From positions 1-64,000 of the forward strand of contig NZ_JTJC03000011.1 in the NCBI RefSeq assembly GCF_000817735.3: 64,000 nucleotides of DNA, in the 5' to 3' direction. The DNA is from Scytonema millei VB511283 (lineage in GTDB: Bacteria; Cyanobacteriota; Cyanobacteriia; Cyanobacteriales; Chroococcidiopsidaceae). Below the pieces are notes generated by a model, which made no database searches, had not been told where the DNA came from, and worked only from the letters and a program-made list of their open reading frames with translations. Positions 36,411 to 45,249 of this stretch are shown in pieces; position 1 is the stretch's first letter; every line of letters starts with the position of its first letter. A program made the position numbers and the translations under genes.

Positions 36411-37133
36411 CTATAATCCGGCGTACCATTCGTAGCCTTGGTCTTCCCAGTAGCCTTTGACAGGTAGGAGGCGATCGCTAAGGATAATATTGGTGACCCA
36501 TTTACTTTGCTTGTAACCTAGTTTGATTGGCGAGGCGAGACGTAAAGGCGCACCGTTATCTATCGGTAAAGGTTGCCCGTTTTTCTGATATGCCATCAAC
36601 GTTTGTGGGTGCATACACGAAGCTAAATCCCAGCTTTCGTAGTAGCCATCAGCGGATTTAAAATAAACGTATTTTGCCTCGGGTTTAGGTTGGGCAAGAT
36701 TAATAATATCTCGCAATCGAACTCCACCCCACTGCACGATCGCTGCCCATCCTTCCACGCAGACGTGACGAATCACCATTGAGGCGAGGGGCATTTGCTG
36801 AATTTCTGTCATGCTGAGGCTGAGGAATTTATTAACTGTACCATCGACAACCAGACGAAATTTGGTTGAATCGATTTTTGGCGTAAAGTTAAATGAGTTA
36901 ACAATTAATGCTTCTGGTTCAATCTCGCTAATTGGAAATTCCGGTGCGAGTTTTTCAGGATTAAAAATTAAAGTTTCAACTTTTTGGTTCAATGGTTCGG
37001 AAACTTTACCGACTATATCTTCAAATAAAGGCGTGCCACATCCACCTAATAATAAACTGACGCTGGAAAGCCCAGAAAGTTTTAAAAAGTGACGACGTAG
37101 TAGTTTCTGTTGGGGGATTTGAATCTGATTCAT
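36411..37133 (-). CDS. Tat-exported molybdopterin oxidoreductase (sulfite oxidase/MsrP-like)
   Basis: The 240-residue protein has a twin-arginine signal (LRRHFLKLSG, Arg13-Arg14) ending in a lipobox (LLGGC, Cys32), so it is probably a periplasmic lipoprotein folded before export. The mature part is an oxidoreductase molybdopterin-binding domain with the Mo ligand Cys125 in RHVCVEGW and later LGYKQSKW. It resembles YedY/MsrP catalytic subunits, which reduce oxidised methionine. The membrane cytochrome b that should deliver electrons is encoded 16 bases upstream. The substrate is not proven. Confidence 0.87.
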   Translation of the reverse strand: MNQIQIPQQKLLRRHFLKLSGLSSVSLLLGGCGTPLFEDIVGKVSEPLNQKVETLIFNPEKLAPEFPISEIEPEALIVNSFNFTPKIDSTKFRLVVDGTVNKFLSLSMTEIQQMPLASMVIRHVCVEGWAAIVQWGGVRLRDIINLAQPKPEAKYVYFKSADGYYESWDLASCMHPQTLMAYQKNGQPLPIDNGAPLRLASPIKLGYKQSKWVTNIILSDRLLPVKGYWEDQGYEWYAGL

Positions 37134-37149
37134 ATTATTATAGGTAGAC

Positions 37150-37734
37150 TTACCAAAACATCGATTCTAAAAGGCGATCGCCACCGACTTTTCGTCCTAG
37201 TAAGGCGTGAATTGTGGCAAAGATAATCACGATTGGTACTGTAGTAAAGTGAACGATGCGCAACGCTTGCCAATCGCCAAAACAATCGACAATCCAGGAA
37301 AATTGAGCGGGTTTGTACATTCCCAGACCGCTAAATATAGCAAGTAATAAAATGGGAACGATCGCCGTATAAGCGATCCGATGCCATGCATAAGCACGAC
37401 GCTTTTGGTTTTGACTCAATTTCAATGCTTTGATGTCTTTATCGCTGACAAATCGATGCTTCCAACGCCGAGTAACGAGGATGTAAACACCGTAAAAAAC
37501 CAAGTTAAGCGAAAACAGCCACATTGCCGCAAAGTGCCAGTGTCTACCACCAGCCAGCCATCCTCCAAGAGTAAAAATTGGTGGAATATGCCAGCCAGCG
37601 CGCCCACCAAATACGGGGTTAGCATTGTAGATTTGCAGTCCGCTGGTCAGCATGATAAACAAGCTAACGATGTTTACCCAATGAAAAATTTTTGCTGCAA
37701 TAGCTTGCCTGGGAAGTCGAGACAGAGATTTCAT
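37150..37734 (-). CDS. Cytochrome b561-type membrane subunit
   Basis: A 194-residue membrane protein of the prokaryotic cytochrome b561 family with four main hydrophobic segments. Histidines suited to haem ligation occur at FHWVNI (near residue 18), RHWHFAAMW, AWHRIAY and VHFTTVP/TIHALLG. It is co-transcribed with the molybdoprotein gene 16 bases downstream and is inferred to be its quinol-linked electron donor in the membrane, the role MsrQ plays for MsrP, though it belongs to a different family. Its stop region is normal and its 5-prime side is an STRR tract. Confidence 0.85.
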   Translation of the reverse strand: MKSLSRLPRQAIAAKIFHWVNIVSLFIMLTSGLQIYNANPVFGGRAGWHIPPIFTLGGWLAGGRHWHFAAMWLFSLNLVFYGVYILVTRRWKHRFVSDKDIKALKLSQNQKRRAYAWHRIAYTAIVPILLLAIFSGLGMYKPAQFSWIVDCFGDWQALRIVHFTTVPIVIIFATIHALLGRKVGGDRLLESMFW

Positions 37735-37880
37735 GTCAGTTATCAGTTATCAGTTATCAGTTATCAGCGATCGGTTATCAGCGATCGGTTATCAGCGATC
37801 GGTTATCAGCGATCGGTTAACCGTCAACCGTCAACCGTCAACCGTCAACTACCAACTACCAACTACCAACTACCAACTAG
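37733..37880. repeat. STRR tract with AGTTATC, GCGATCGGTTATCA and ACCGTCA units
   Basis: In order: AGTTATC heptamers, four copies of a 14-base unit GCGATCGGTTATCA, ACCGTCA heptamers, then ACTACCA heptamers, running up to the next gene. It fills the gap between the divergent cytochrome b and pseudouridine synthase genes. Confidence 0.88.
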
Positions 37881-37892
37881 CCATTAAATATT

Positions 37893-39719
37893 ATGACCCT
37901 TCATCTACCAACAGATTTTATTAGCTCGGGCTGCGTTGCTGGTGACTCACCTGTTAGTTATTGGTATGAAGGTTATTGTCCCCAAACGGGCAATTTATTG
38001 AGACTACCTCGCACTCCTTTAGTAGAAGCGATCGCCAATGGGTTAATGCAACAGCTGGCTACAGATGTGGCATATTCCCGTGAGGGGAAAATGTATGGCG
38101 TGTTGCTTGTCGAGACTGCTGCGGGGGAACGCCGAGTGCTGAAAGCATTTTCTGGGCTTTTGCATGGTCGTAGCACGGTTGCAGGTTGGGTGGGGGCGAT
38201 TGAGGGAAAAGAGCTGGCTTTAGAAGAAGCGCGTACCCTGGATATGTTAGCAGCTATGAAGCAAGAGCTAATTGCCTTGCAACAAATTCCAGAGCGACAA
38301 AAGTATGCAGCGTTAGTGCAGGAGTTTGAAACCCACTGGCAGCAACTTACAATCCTACATCGCGATCGCAAGCAACAGCGACAATCTCAGCGCCAAGTAT
38401 ACCAAAATACCTTTACGGGCGATACTTTGGTGGAGGCATTAGCGCAACTGGATGAACAAAGTCGTCAGGATGGGATCGATCGCAAGCTGTTTAAGCGTCA
38501 ACGAGATGCTTTGTTACAACCACTCCAACAGGATATCGAGCAAGCAGATAAGAGAACGCACGAGTTGAAACAACAGCGGAAAAGTTTATCTAGGCAGCTG
38601 CAAGCACTGATGCACGCTAGCTACAAATTGAGCAATTTTGCAGGGGAGTCTTTACCACTACAGCAGTTGATGGCGGGTTCGCTACCTACTGGGACTGGGG
38701 CTTGTTGTGCGCCAAAGTTGTTGCATTATGCAGCAACCCATGATTTGAAGCCACTGGCAATGGCAGAGTTTTGGTGGGGAGCGCCTTCAACTAAGGGCGA
38801 GAAAGTGCAGGGAGAGTTCTATGGAGCCTGTGCGGAGCGTTGTCAGCCGTTGATGGGGTTTTTGTTGTCGGGTTTACAGCATCGATCCCCCCAACTTCCC
38901 TTACCGAAGGAGGGAATTAGATCCCCCCAACCCGCCTTACAAAGGGGGGCAATCAGATCCCCCCAACCCGCCTTAAGAAGGGGGGCAATCAGATCCCCCC
39001 AACCCGCCTTAAGAAGGGGGGCTAAGAGCAGCTTTGTTTCCCCCTTTTCAAGGGGGACTAAGGGGGATCTCCAAAATCTGTGCATCCAAACTAAGAAATC
39101 TATTCTTTATGAAGACGAGTGGCTGATTGCTATCAATAAACCGCCAGGACTGCTCTCCGTTCCCGGTCGTTGTAGCGATCGCTACGATAGCGTTTTGTCT
39201 CGCTTACGTTATTTGCTACCTGATGGGATGGCGATCGCAGCTTCACATCGCCTCGATCTAGAAACATCGGGTATTCTGCTCCTGACTCGCGATCGCGCCT
39301 CTTATCGTCATCTGAGCCAGCAATTTCAACAGCGGCGAGTGCGTAAAGTTTATGAAGCGGTACTTAGCGGATGCATAACGCCAGAAAGAGGTACGATTCA
39401 ACTGCCACTTTGGGGAGATCCTAGCGATCGCCCTTATCAAAAAGTCGATGCACGGGGTAAGCCCAGCTTAACCCAATTCCAAGTCATAGCAAGATCGAAG
39501 GATTCTACACGAATTCAATTCTTCCCTTTAACAGGACGGACTCATCAGCTTAGGGTTCATGCTGCCGATCGCCAAGGGTTAGGAATACCTGTCTTGGGCG
39601 ATCGATTGTACGGTTGTCGCGCCCAGGTAGAGCGTCTACACTTACACGCGAGAGAACTTTATTTTGAGCATCCATACTCAGGCAAAAGTATTTCTCTACA
39701 AGTAGAAACTCCATTTTGA
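37893..39719 (+). CDS. RluA-family pseudouridine synthase with long N-terminal region
   Basis: The C-terminal domain (about 400-608) is an RluA-type pseudouridine synthase. It has NKPPGLLSVPG, the catalytic Asp in HRLDLETSG and GRTHQLRVHA. The first 330 residues form an extra domain with a helical, charged middle part (about 130-240). A similar fusion occurs in other cyanobacterial RluA proteins. It should isomerise uridine in rRNA or tRNA. Residues about 331-395 between the two domains are encoded by four GATCCCCCCAACCC repeats (translated RSPQPALRRGAI). They probably act as a tolerated linker. The start ATG follows STRR sequence with no ribosome site. Confidence 0.87.
   Translation: MTLHLPTDFISSGCVAGDSPVSYWYEGYCPQTGNLLRLPRTPLVEAIANGLMQQLATDVAYSREGKMYGVLLVETAAGERRVLKAFSGLLHGRSTVAGWVGAIEGKELALEEARTLDMLAAMKQELIALQQIPERQKYAALVQEFETHWQQLTILHRDRKQQRQSQRQVYQNTFTGDTLVEALAQLDEQSRQDGIDRKLFKRQRDALLQPLQQDIEQADKRTHELKQQRKSLSRQLQALMHASYKLSNFAGESLPLQQLMAGSLPTGTGACCAPKLLHYAATHDLKPLAMAEFWWGAPSTKGEKVQGEFYGACAERCQPLMGFLLSGLQHRSPQLPLPKEGIRSPQPALQRGAIRSPQPALRRGAIRSPQPALRRGAKSSFVSPFSRGTKGDLQNLCIQTKKSILYEDEWLIAINKPPGLLSVPGRCSDRYDSVLSRLRYLLPDGMAIAASHRLDLETSGILLLTRDRASYRHLSQQFQQRRVRKVYEAVLSGCITPERGTIQLPLWGDPSDRPYQKVDARGKPSLTQFQVIARSKDSTRIQFFPLTGRTHQLRVHAADRQGLGIPVLGDRLYGCRAQVERLHLHARELYFEHPYSGKSISLQVETPF
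38884..39070. repeat. GATCCCCCCAACCCGCCTTA repeats inside the RluA gene
   Basis: Four copies of a unit of about 42-45 bases are followed by an inverted relative (CCCCCTTTTCAAGGGGGACTAAGGGGGATC). The two best-conserved copies differ very little, so amplification is recent. The reading frame is kept throughout. Confidence 0.92.
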
Positions 39720-39731
39720 CAGTTATTCTGT

Positions 39732-40208
39732 ATGATTCGACCGATCGCACCCGATGACACAACCGCACTGATTGCTTTAGCCGACGCAACCGGACTGTTC
39801 GAGTCGAACCAACTTGAGGAGCTTAGCGCAATGCTGTCCGATTACTTGGGTGGCAACAGCGATCGCGATCGCTTCTGGATCGTCGATGACGATAATGGAC
39901 TGGTTGGGGTCGCTTATTGCGAGACGGAGCGAATGACCGATAGGACGTGGAACTTACAGTTGATTGCTATTCGACCGGATCGCCAAAGACAAGGACGTGG
40001 TACAGCCCTGCTACGCTATGTCGAACAAACGTTAGTAGAGCGTGGTGGGCGTATGCTACTGGTGGAAACGTCTGGTACGTCAGAATTCGAGCATACGCGA
40101 GCATTCTACCGTAAGTGCGGTTATGACGAGGAAGCGCGGATACGAGACTTTTATACAGAGGGCGCTGACAAGATCGTTTACCGCAAAGCCTTATCTGCTC
40201 AAGGGTAG
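39732..40208 (+). CDS. GNAT family N-acetyltransferase
   Basis: A 158-residue single-domain GNAT protein. The acetyl-CoA binding motif A is in LIAIRPDRQRQGRGTALLRY (R-Q-G-R-G-T), and a beta-strand precedes it (WNLQLIAI). Motif B follows with FEHTRAFYRKCGYDEEARI. The acceptor is unknown. It lies 12 bases after the RluA gene stop codon and is likely co-transcribed with it. There is no membrane or signal sequence. Confidence 0.87.
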   Translation: MIRPIAPDDTTALIALADATGLFESNQLEELSAMLSDYLGGNSDRDRFWIVDDDNGLVGVAYCETERMTDRTWNLQLIAIRPDRQRQGRGTALLRYVEQTLVERGGRMLLVETSGTSEFEHTRAFYRKCGYDEEARIRDFYTEGADKIVYRKALSAQG

Positions 40209-40230
40209 TAAACTTGTACAGTGGTTTCCC

Positions 40231-41034
40231 TCACCCCTCGCTCCTCGCTCCTCGCTCCTTACTCTTCACCCTGCTAAATCCTAGTAGGACTGCAAGGACA
40301 ATTGCTGCTACTACTGCAGTGATTGAAATGGCAGAATTATTTAAATACAAATGACGAACTGCGATCGCGACATACGCCCAAATAAATACTAGCGTAAAGG
40401 CAATATCTGCCCGTTGAAGGGCAACTACAGAGGCGATCGCTGCACCGATAAGCAGCATAATAACAGTCCATCCTACAGGACTTACGCCCCAACCATCCCA
40501 ATTAGAGATATAAAGAGCAGAGGCAATATTAACAATCGTTGCTACAGAGATCCAACCTAAATAAATACTAAATGGTACGTGAACCAACCATTTAAATTTG
40601 CGCGATACTCTTTTGCCTATTTCTAATTGCAAGTAAGCTCCAATTAAGGGAATTAGAATTGCTAGCATTGCTATGACTGAAAGCCAAAATAGCTGTAGGG
40701 TGAAGAGATATACCCAAGCAATTTGAGCTAGACAAGCAATAATTAGTAAGACATTAACTTGATGCAGAGTTGAATTTTGGCGTTGTGCCGGAAGCATCTG
40801 ATAAATACCATAGGCAATCAGTCCGAGATAAATCAATCCCCAAATGGCAAAGGCATAATTTGCAGGAGTAATTTGCACGCCTTGAAGAATGGTATTGGCA
40901 ATTTCACCAATATTTAATCCTCGAACTGGAAAGAAATTTGATAGGGCATTAACGCTCAAAGTTGCCAGAATAGCAAGTAGCGTTGCTAAAGGTAGTAGAA
41001 TTCCTCTTCCAGAACCTTGTGTGGATGCTTTCAT
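40231..41034 (-). CDS. TspO/MBR-like tryptophan-rich membrane protein
   Basis: About 267 residues with seven or eight hydrophobic segments. The motifs PANYAFAIWGLIYLGL and HVPFSIYLGWISVATIVN place it with the larger tryptophan-rich sensory (TspO-related) proteins. The family is linked to tetrapyrrole or lipid binding, but the ligand is unknown here. I start at the ATG at 41032-41034; an upstream start would add 11 residues. The last residues (RVKSKERGARSEG) are encoded by CTCGCTCCT repeats, so the natural C-terminus may be displaced. Confidence 0.8.
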   Translation of the reverse strand: MKASTQGSGRGILLPLATLLAILATLSVNALSNFFPVRGLNIGEIANTILQGVQITPANYAFAIWGLIYLGLIAYGIYQMLPAQRQNSTLHQVNVLLIIACLAQIAWVYLFTLQLFWLSVIAMLAILIPLIGAYLQLEIGKRVSRKFKWLVHVPFSIYLGWISVATIVNIASALYISNWDGWGVSPVGWTVIMLLIGAAIASVVALQRADIAFTLVFIWAYVAIAVRHLYLNNSAISITAVVAAIVLAVLLGFSRVKSKERGARSEG

Positions 41035-41085
41035 AGATGTTTTCTCAAGCCTCGATCGCAGATGCACGCTCTTATACTGACTCTT

Positions 41086-41634
41086 TTATACTGGCTTTGT
41101 ATCTGGAAAAGATTGCCCCTCTACGGTTGGATCGCTCGCTCCTGCTACGGGTTGAATATTCCAGTGCGTGCTATTAGCTGCTATATTAGCCACGATTGCT
41201 GCAACGACATCTGGTTGGGCAGATGAGACCAGCGTAGAAGGATAAACCGCTTTTCCCCACGTTGGATGAACGATCGCGGCACACTGACCGCTACGATCGA
41301 TTGTATAGCCCAGGGTAGCGCCAACAACTTTCACATCGCTCAACCGTACTTGACCGGGAGGAGAAGTCATAGGGAAACCAGTGCGTGGGTCAAACATATC
41401 TGCTAAGTATCCCATTGTTCCCAGTTGGGCAATGATTTGGCTGCCAAATTCTAGAAATTGTTGCCGAAATTCGTTCTTATAGATTTCTGTCTCAACTGTC
41501 CGTTCCAAGAAAGCAAATTGACATAGTTGTAAAACTACAACCACAGATAAAACGGGCAACGACCAACTCGGTAAAAGCCGATTTAAATGAGTGCGAATGA
41601 ATCTAGGAGCTGGGTGAACTGAGTATTGCAGCAT
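41086..41634 (-). CDS. MMADHC/CblD-like protein
   Basis: The 182-residue protein resembles cyanobacterial homologues of human MMADHC (methylmalonic aciduria and homocystinuria type D), seen from SVHPAPRFIRTHLNRLLP, DMFDPRTGFPM and VHPTWGKAVYPSTLVSS. In animals this protein steers cobalamin to its enzymes. Bacterial members are uncharacterised. Residues 25-42 are hydrophobic but read as a buried strand. It is eight bases downstream of the alpha/beta hydrolase gene and probably in one operon with it. cobD lies 21 kb away in this window. Confidence 0.75.
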   Translation of the reverse strand: MLQYSVHPAPRFIRTHLNRLLPSWSLPVLSVVVVLQLCQFAFLERTVETEIYKNEFRQQFLEFGSQIIAQLGTMGYLADMFDPRTGFPMTSPPGQVRLSDVKVVGATLGYTIDRSGQCAAIVHPTWGKAVYPSTLVSSAQPDVVAAIVANIAANSTHWNIQPVAGASDPTVEGQSFPDTKPV

Positions 41635-41642
41635 TTAATCAA

Positions 41643-42521
41643 TTAATATGCTTGCTGAATATCTTCTAGAGCTTTTTGTAAATCTGGTGCGTGCAGCCAA
41701 CCAACAAAGCCTGCATACAAACATTCTCCGGTAGGAGAGGCAACAAAGACACAATCGATACCAAATAAGTTCTTGCAAGTGCGAATAGTAGCACCATTTG
41801 GCAGCGCGATCGCAATTTGGGCTTTAGCAAAATCGCGGCGATGTCCGTCTGTCATACCTGGTACTGCTTGCAACCGTTGTACGATATCGTCATAAACGAT
41901 CGCCTCACCGAGATTAGCATCCATCCAAAAGTCTTGAATGACAGCGGCAACCGTAGGATAATTTCGCAAGACGGCATGGGCAAGTCCCGGCAAGCAGATA
42001 AACCGAGCATTTTGAAACTTGGTAGATTCTACCGGAACCGTGCCATCGCTACCACCATCAATATCTCCAGCAATGACTAATGTAGGAATTATAGAGGCGA
42101 TCGCGGCTGCAATTGGCTTACGATTTTTTCCCAGATCGCCAGCAATCCCAATTCCCCAATTTAAAGGATCGATCGCCCGTGCCAAATCTGCACCACCGAC
42201 TGGCGATGCAATCAAAACCAACGAGTGAATTCTAGACCACCACCCGGGATGGCGGTGCAACACTTCCAACCAGATCAAACCACCCATCGAATGACCGACA
42301 ATCTTCAGCGGTACGTCTGAATATTTGGCAATCTGTTCGCTAGCCAGCTTTTCCACTGCCTGAATCAAAGGCTCAATTCTCACCCAAGTTTGAACGTAAC
42401 CCAGACTCGGCGCAAAAACTGGAATTGTATCTGTAACCAACCGACGCGCCAGTAGCATCATGGCACGGTTATCATCTGCCCAGCCGTGCTGCACGAATAA
42501 AAGAAATGCCGGACTTATCAA
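41643..42521 (-). CDS. Alpha/beta hydrolase (lipase-like)
   Basis: The 292-residue protein has VQHGWADDN (oxyanion loop) and the nucleophile elbow VGHSMGGL with an intact Ser, an acid candidate in AGDIDGGSDGTVP and a His in LPGLAHAVLRNYP. This layout resembles PGAP1- or lipase-type alpha/beta hydrolases. The C-terminal 90 residues (VPGMTDGHRRDFAKAQIA) are extra. The frame is closed by a TGA directly before the TTG at 42519-42521, so a TTG start is likely. It is the first gene of a unit with the CblD-like gene. The substrate is unknown. Confidence 0.82.
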   Translation of the reverse strand: MISPAFLLFVQHGWADDNRAMMLLARRLVTDTIPVFAPSLGYVQTWVRIEPLIQAVEKLASEQIAKYSDVPLKIVGHSMGGLIWLEVLHRHPGWWSRIHSLVLIASPVGGADLARAIDPLNWGIGIAGDLGKNRKPIAAAIASIIPTLVIAGDIDGGSDGTVPVESTKFQNARFICLPGLAHAVLRNYPTVAAVIQDFWMDANLGEAIVYDDIVQRLQAVPGMTDGHRRDFAKAQIAIALPNGATIRTCKNLFGIDCVFVASPTGECLYAGFVGWLHAPDLQKALEDIQQAY

Positions 42522-42549
42522 TCAAAAAATCCCCCATACAAACATATCT

Positions 42550-42612
42550 GTAAGGGCGGGTTCACCAAACAACTTCTTTACTGACAAATATTCTGGATAA
42601 ACCCGCCCCTAC
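42550..42612. repeat. 63-bp member of the GTACGGGCGGG family
   Basis: GTAAGGGCGGGTT at one end and AAACCCGCCCCTAC at the other, with a private middle. Its right half encodes the last residues of the cupin gene on the minus strand. Confidence 0.8.
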
Positions 42613-43063
42613 TAACCACGGCTTGCTGAATAATTACAGCCTCCATCTCTGCTAGTTTAGCTCCCGCGATCGCGAGATTGTAGGGAAAAGGACGGGGACG
42701 AGGAATATAATCTCGCGGTTGCGTCGGACGATGGCGCAGAACGGCATTAACAATCGTGCAGGGTTCGGAATCTAGATTTATTGCACCGTGTAGCACGCCT
42801 GGGGGAATTTTAACAACTTGAGGCAGGCGATCGCTCAATGGAGTATAGCGATATTGCTTATTTTCTAAAGTTACGAGGGCTAAACGCCCTCTAACAACTA
42901 AAATCTGGTCTGTCTGAGATTTGTGAACGAAGAGATCGTCAATCGTGTGCGGCGGAATCTGTACCAACATTGTCTCGTGGCTCGACTGGGGAGTATAAAA
43001 CTGAGCCATTCCCCCTTGAATTGAAGCTAGCGGATAGATCTCAATACCCCGGTGAGCAGCCAT
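42578..43063 (-). CDS. Cupin-fold protein
   Basis: A 161-residue single-domain cupin with HKSQTDQILVVRGRLALV as the first conserved strand pair and PPGVLHGAINLD as the second, close to the sugar-epimerase-like cupins. Metal ligands are only partly conserved (H in HKSQ, H in VLHGA). The function is unknown. The final eleven residues (SRGGFIQNICQ) and the stop codon lie within the 63-bp dispersed repeat, so the original C-terminus has been replaced or extended by repeat sequence. Confidence 0.78.
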   Translation of the reverse strand: MAAHRGIEIYPLASIQGGMAQFYTPQSSHETMLVQIPPHTIDDLFVHKSQTDQILVVRGRLALVTLENKQYRYTPLSDRLPQVVKIPPGVLHGAINLDSEPCTIVNAVLRHRPTQPRDYIPRPRPFPYNLAIAGAKLAEMEAVIIQQAVVSRGGFIQNICQ

Positions 43064-43266
43064 ACCAAACCCGTTTAGACTAAGTGGTTCGCTCCTAATC
43101 TAACTCAACTTTCTGTAAAAAAGTGTTGCGCCAGCAACAGAATGTAACCAAGTATGGTATTGAAAGAAATATCAGGAGACAAGGGGGACAAGGGAGCAGA
43201 GGGGCAGAGGGGCAGAGGGAGCATTTCTAGCCACTAGCCACTAGCCACCCCCGACTCCCGATTCCT

Positions 43267-43334
43267 GTACGGGCGGGTTTTGAATGAAGATTTCCGGTTG
43301 AGGCTGTCAATCTATTTGCTAAACCCGCCCCTAC
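43267..43334 (+). repeat. 68-bp dispersed repeat, intergenic copy
   Basis: GTACGGGCGGGTTTTGAATG to GCTAAACCCGCCCCTAC, the same length and largely the same sequence as the copies at 24823 and 24907. It sits between ACTCCCG units, ten bases before the pgi stop codon. AGGGGCAGAGGGGCAGAGGG repeats precede it. Confidence 0.92.
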
Positions 43335-43343
43335 GACTCCCGC

Positions 43344-44930
43344 TTAATTGGCAGAAAACGTCAAACTATCAGGGTGGGCGGGATCTCCTTGCATTGTCAC
43401 CCCTCTCCGATTTGCTTGCAGGTGGCGCAGAATTTTATAAATTGCCTCAATTTGGTCTGTGGCTGCGGCTTTCTCGGCAATTTGTGCCAGAGGTAAAGGA
43501 GTTTTAGCCTCTTGCAGGACTTGCAAGACTTGTTTTTGCAAATCTAACACCACGGCGGCGGCTTTTTTCCCTGCTTCTACGCCTGGTTGGTGGTAGGCGT
43601 TAATATTCACTAGCGAACCATAAAAACCTACAGCTCGTTCGTAAAGGGCAATTAATGCGCCTACTGTGTGGGGGTTGACTTGGGGAATGGTGATGGTAAT
43701 GGAATCGCGCTGTTTTTCATACAAGGCTTGGCGAGTTCCTTGGAGGAAGCCAGAGAGATAATCTCCAGCAGTTGCACCTGGATCGATTTCTGGCGAGGAC
43801 CCCGAACGGTCTTCCAAGACTTCAATAAAGGTGGCAAAGAAGTTAGGTACACCTTCACGTAGTTGTTGCACGTAGGCATGTTGGTCGGTCGAACCTTTAT
43901 TACCATAAACAGCGATTCCTTGGTGGACGATGTTACCGTCGAGGTCTTTTTCTTTACCCAAAGATTCCATCACTAATTGCTGCAAGTAACGAGAAAATAG
44001 TAAGAGGCTGTCTTTATAGGGCAGCACCACCATATCTTTTTCACCGCGTCCGTTCCCAGAGTAATACCACCCGAGGGCAAGTAGGGCGGCGGGATTGGTT
44101 TTGAGATCGGCAATGCGAGTCGCGACATCCATTTCTTTTGCGCCAGCCAGCATAGCGCGGATATCAATGCCCTGCAAAGCGGCTGGTAGCAAGCCGACAG
44201 CGGATAGTTCTGAAGTGCGTCCTCCCACCCAGTCAAACATGGGGAAAGTGGCTAGCCAGCCTTCTGATTTTGCCTGTCGATCGAGTTTGCTATCGGGAGT
44301 CGTGATGGCGATCGCATATTTGGTAAAGTCCAAATTATGTCCGGCATAAGCTGCTTTGAGTTCAATCGTACCGTTACGCGGTTCTGGCGTGCCTCCAGAT
44401 TTGGAAATGACAATAACCAAAGTACTGTTGAGGCGATTTCTCACCCGCGTCAACACGCGATCGATCCCCGCCGGATCGGTGTTGTCAATAAAGTGAATCG
44501 CCAGGGGAGGAAAATCAGGAGCCAAAGCTTCAGCGACAAATTCGGGACCGAGTGCCGAGCCGCCAATCCCAATAGAGATAATATCAGTGTAGCGGGGTGC
44601 TTGGGGCGGATGAATTGCTCCGCTATGAATTTTTCGGGCAAAGGTTTCAATTTGGTCTACAGATGCAACAATCTCTTGTTTAATTTCTGGAGTTGGAGCC
44701 AGATCGGGATCGCGCAGCCAGTAATGTCCTACCATCCGATTTTCGTCAGGATTGGCGATCGCCCCTGCTTCTAAAGCCGCCATATCCGCAAATGCTTTTT
44801 CTAACTTGGGCTGCAACCCCTCTACAAATGCATCGTCAAATCGCATCCGACTGATATCTACATAAAATCCGAGTCCGGCGTGATAATAGAGCCAGTCTTG
44901 ATAGCGTTGCCAAAGTGCCGCAGCATCCAT
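43344..44930 (-). CDS. pgi: Glucose-6-phosphate isomerase
   Basis: Pgi interconverts glucose 6-phosphate and fructose 6-phosphate in the cytoplasm. The 528 residues contain the PGI signature regions: [60 protein letters not shown] (with the catalytic-site Gln-His) and a basic C-terminal region. The length fits the cyanobacterial type. It is monocistronic on the minus strand, with repeats beyond its stop codon. The call is firm. Confidence 0.97.
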   Translation of the reverse strand: MDAAALWQRYQDWLYYHAGLGFYVDISRMRFDDAFVEGLQPKLEKAFADMAALEAGAIANPDENRMVGHYWLRDPDLAPTPEIKQEIVASVDQIETFARKIHSGAIHPPQAPRYTDIISIGIGGSALGPEFVAEALAPDFPPLAIHFIDNTDPAGIDRVLTRVRNRLNSTLVIVISKSGGTPEPRNGTIELKAAYAGHNLDFTKYAIAITTPDSKLDRQAKSEGWLATFPMFDWVGGRTSELSAVGLLPAALQGIDIRAMLAGAKEMDVATRIADLKTNPAALLALGWYYSGNGRGEKDMVVLPYKDSLLLFSRYLQQLVMESLGKEKDLDGNIVHQGIAVYGNKGSTDQHAYVQQLREGVPNFFATFIEVLEDRSGSSPEIDPGATAGDYLSGFLQGTRQALYEKQRDSITITIPQVNPHTVGALIALYERAVGFYGSLVNINAYHQPGVEAGKKAAAVVLDLQKQVLQVLQEAKTPLPLAQIAEKAAATDQIEAIYKILRHLQANRRGVTMQGDPAHPDSLTFSAN

Positions 44931-45249
44931 AACAATTCTCTACTTACTGTTTGCGCTGATAACAAGTCTTAGTTTAAAGGAAGCTGTTGCTTGCGTTTTG
45001 CAGTCTTATATAGTTTTTAGTGTTGACTAGATAGCTGGCTGAGCGCGTATCCCTTTAGTTTGATTTCTGATTACTGTTGTCGGGAGTCGGGAATCGGGAG
45101 TCGCGAGTCGCGAGTCGGAAACAGAGTTTTTATAGAGTTGTGCTAACAGGGAAACTATCTAGGAATAACTGATATAAAGATGCGATCGCTACTGTCTTCT
45201 GTCCTCATTGGGTTAAAATCTTTTAGCACAAAAGCAAACATTCTCTAGG
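44931..45249. other. Intergenic region between divergent pgi and livM
   Basis: About 320 bases. It contains GGGAGTCGGGAATCGGGAGTCGCGAGTCG short repeats (about 45080-45118) and should hold both promoters. No gene seen. Confidence 0.55.
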
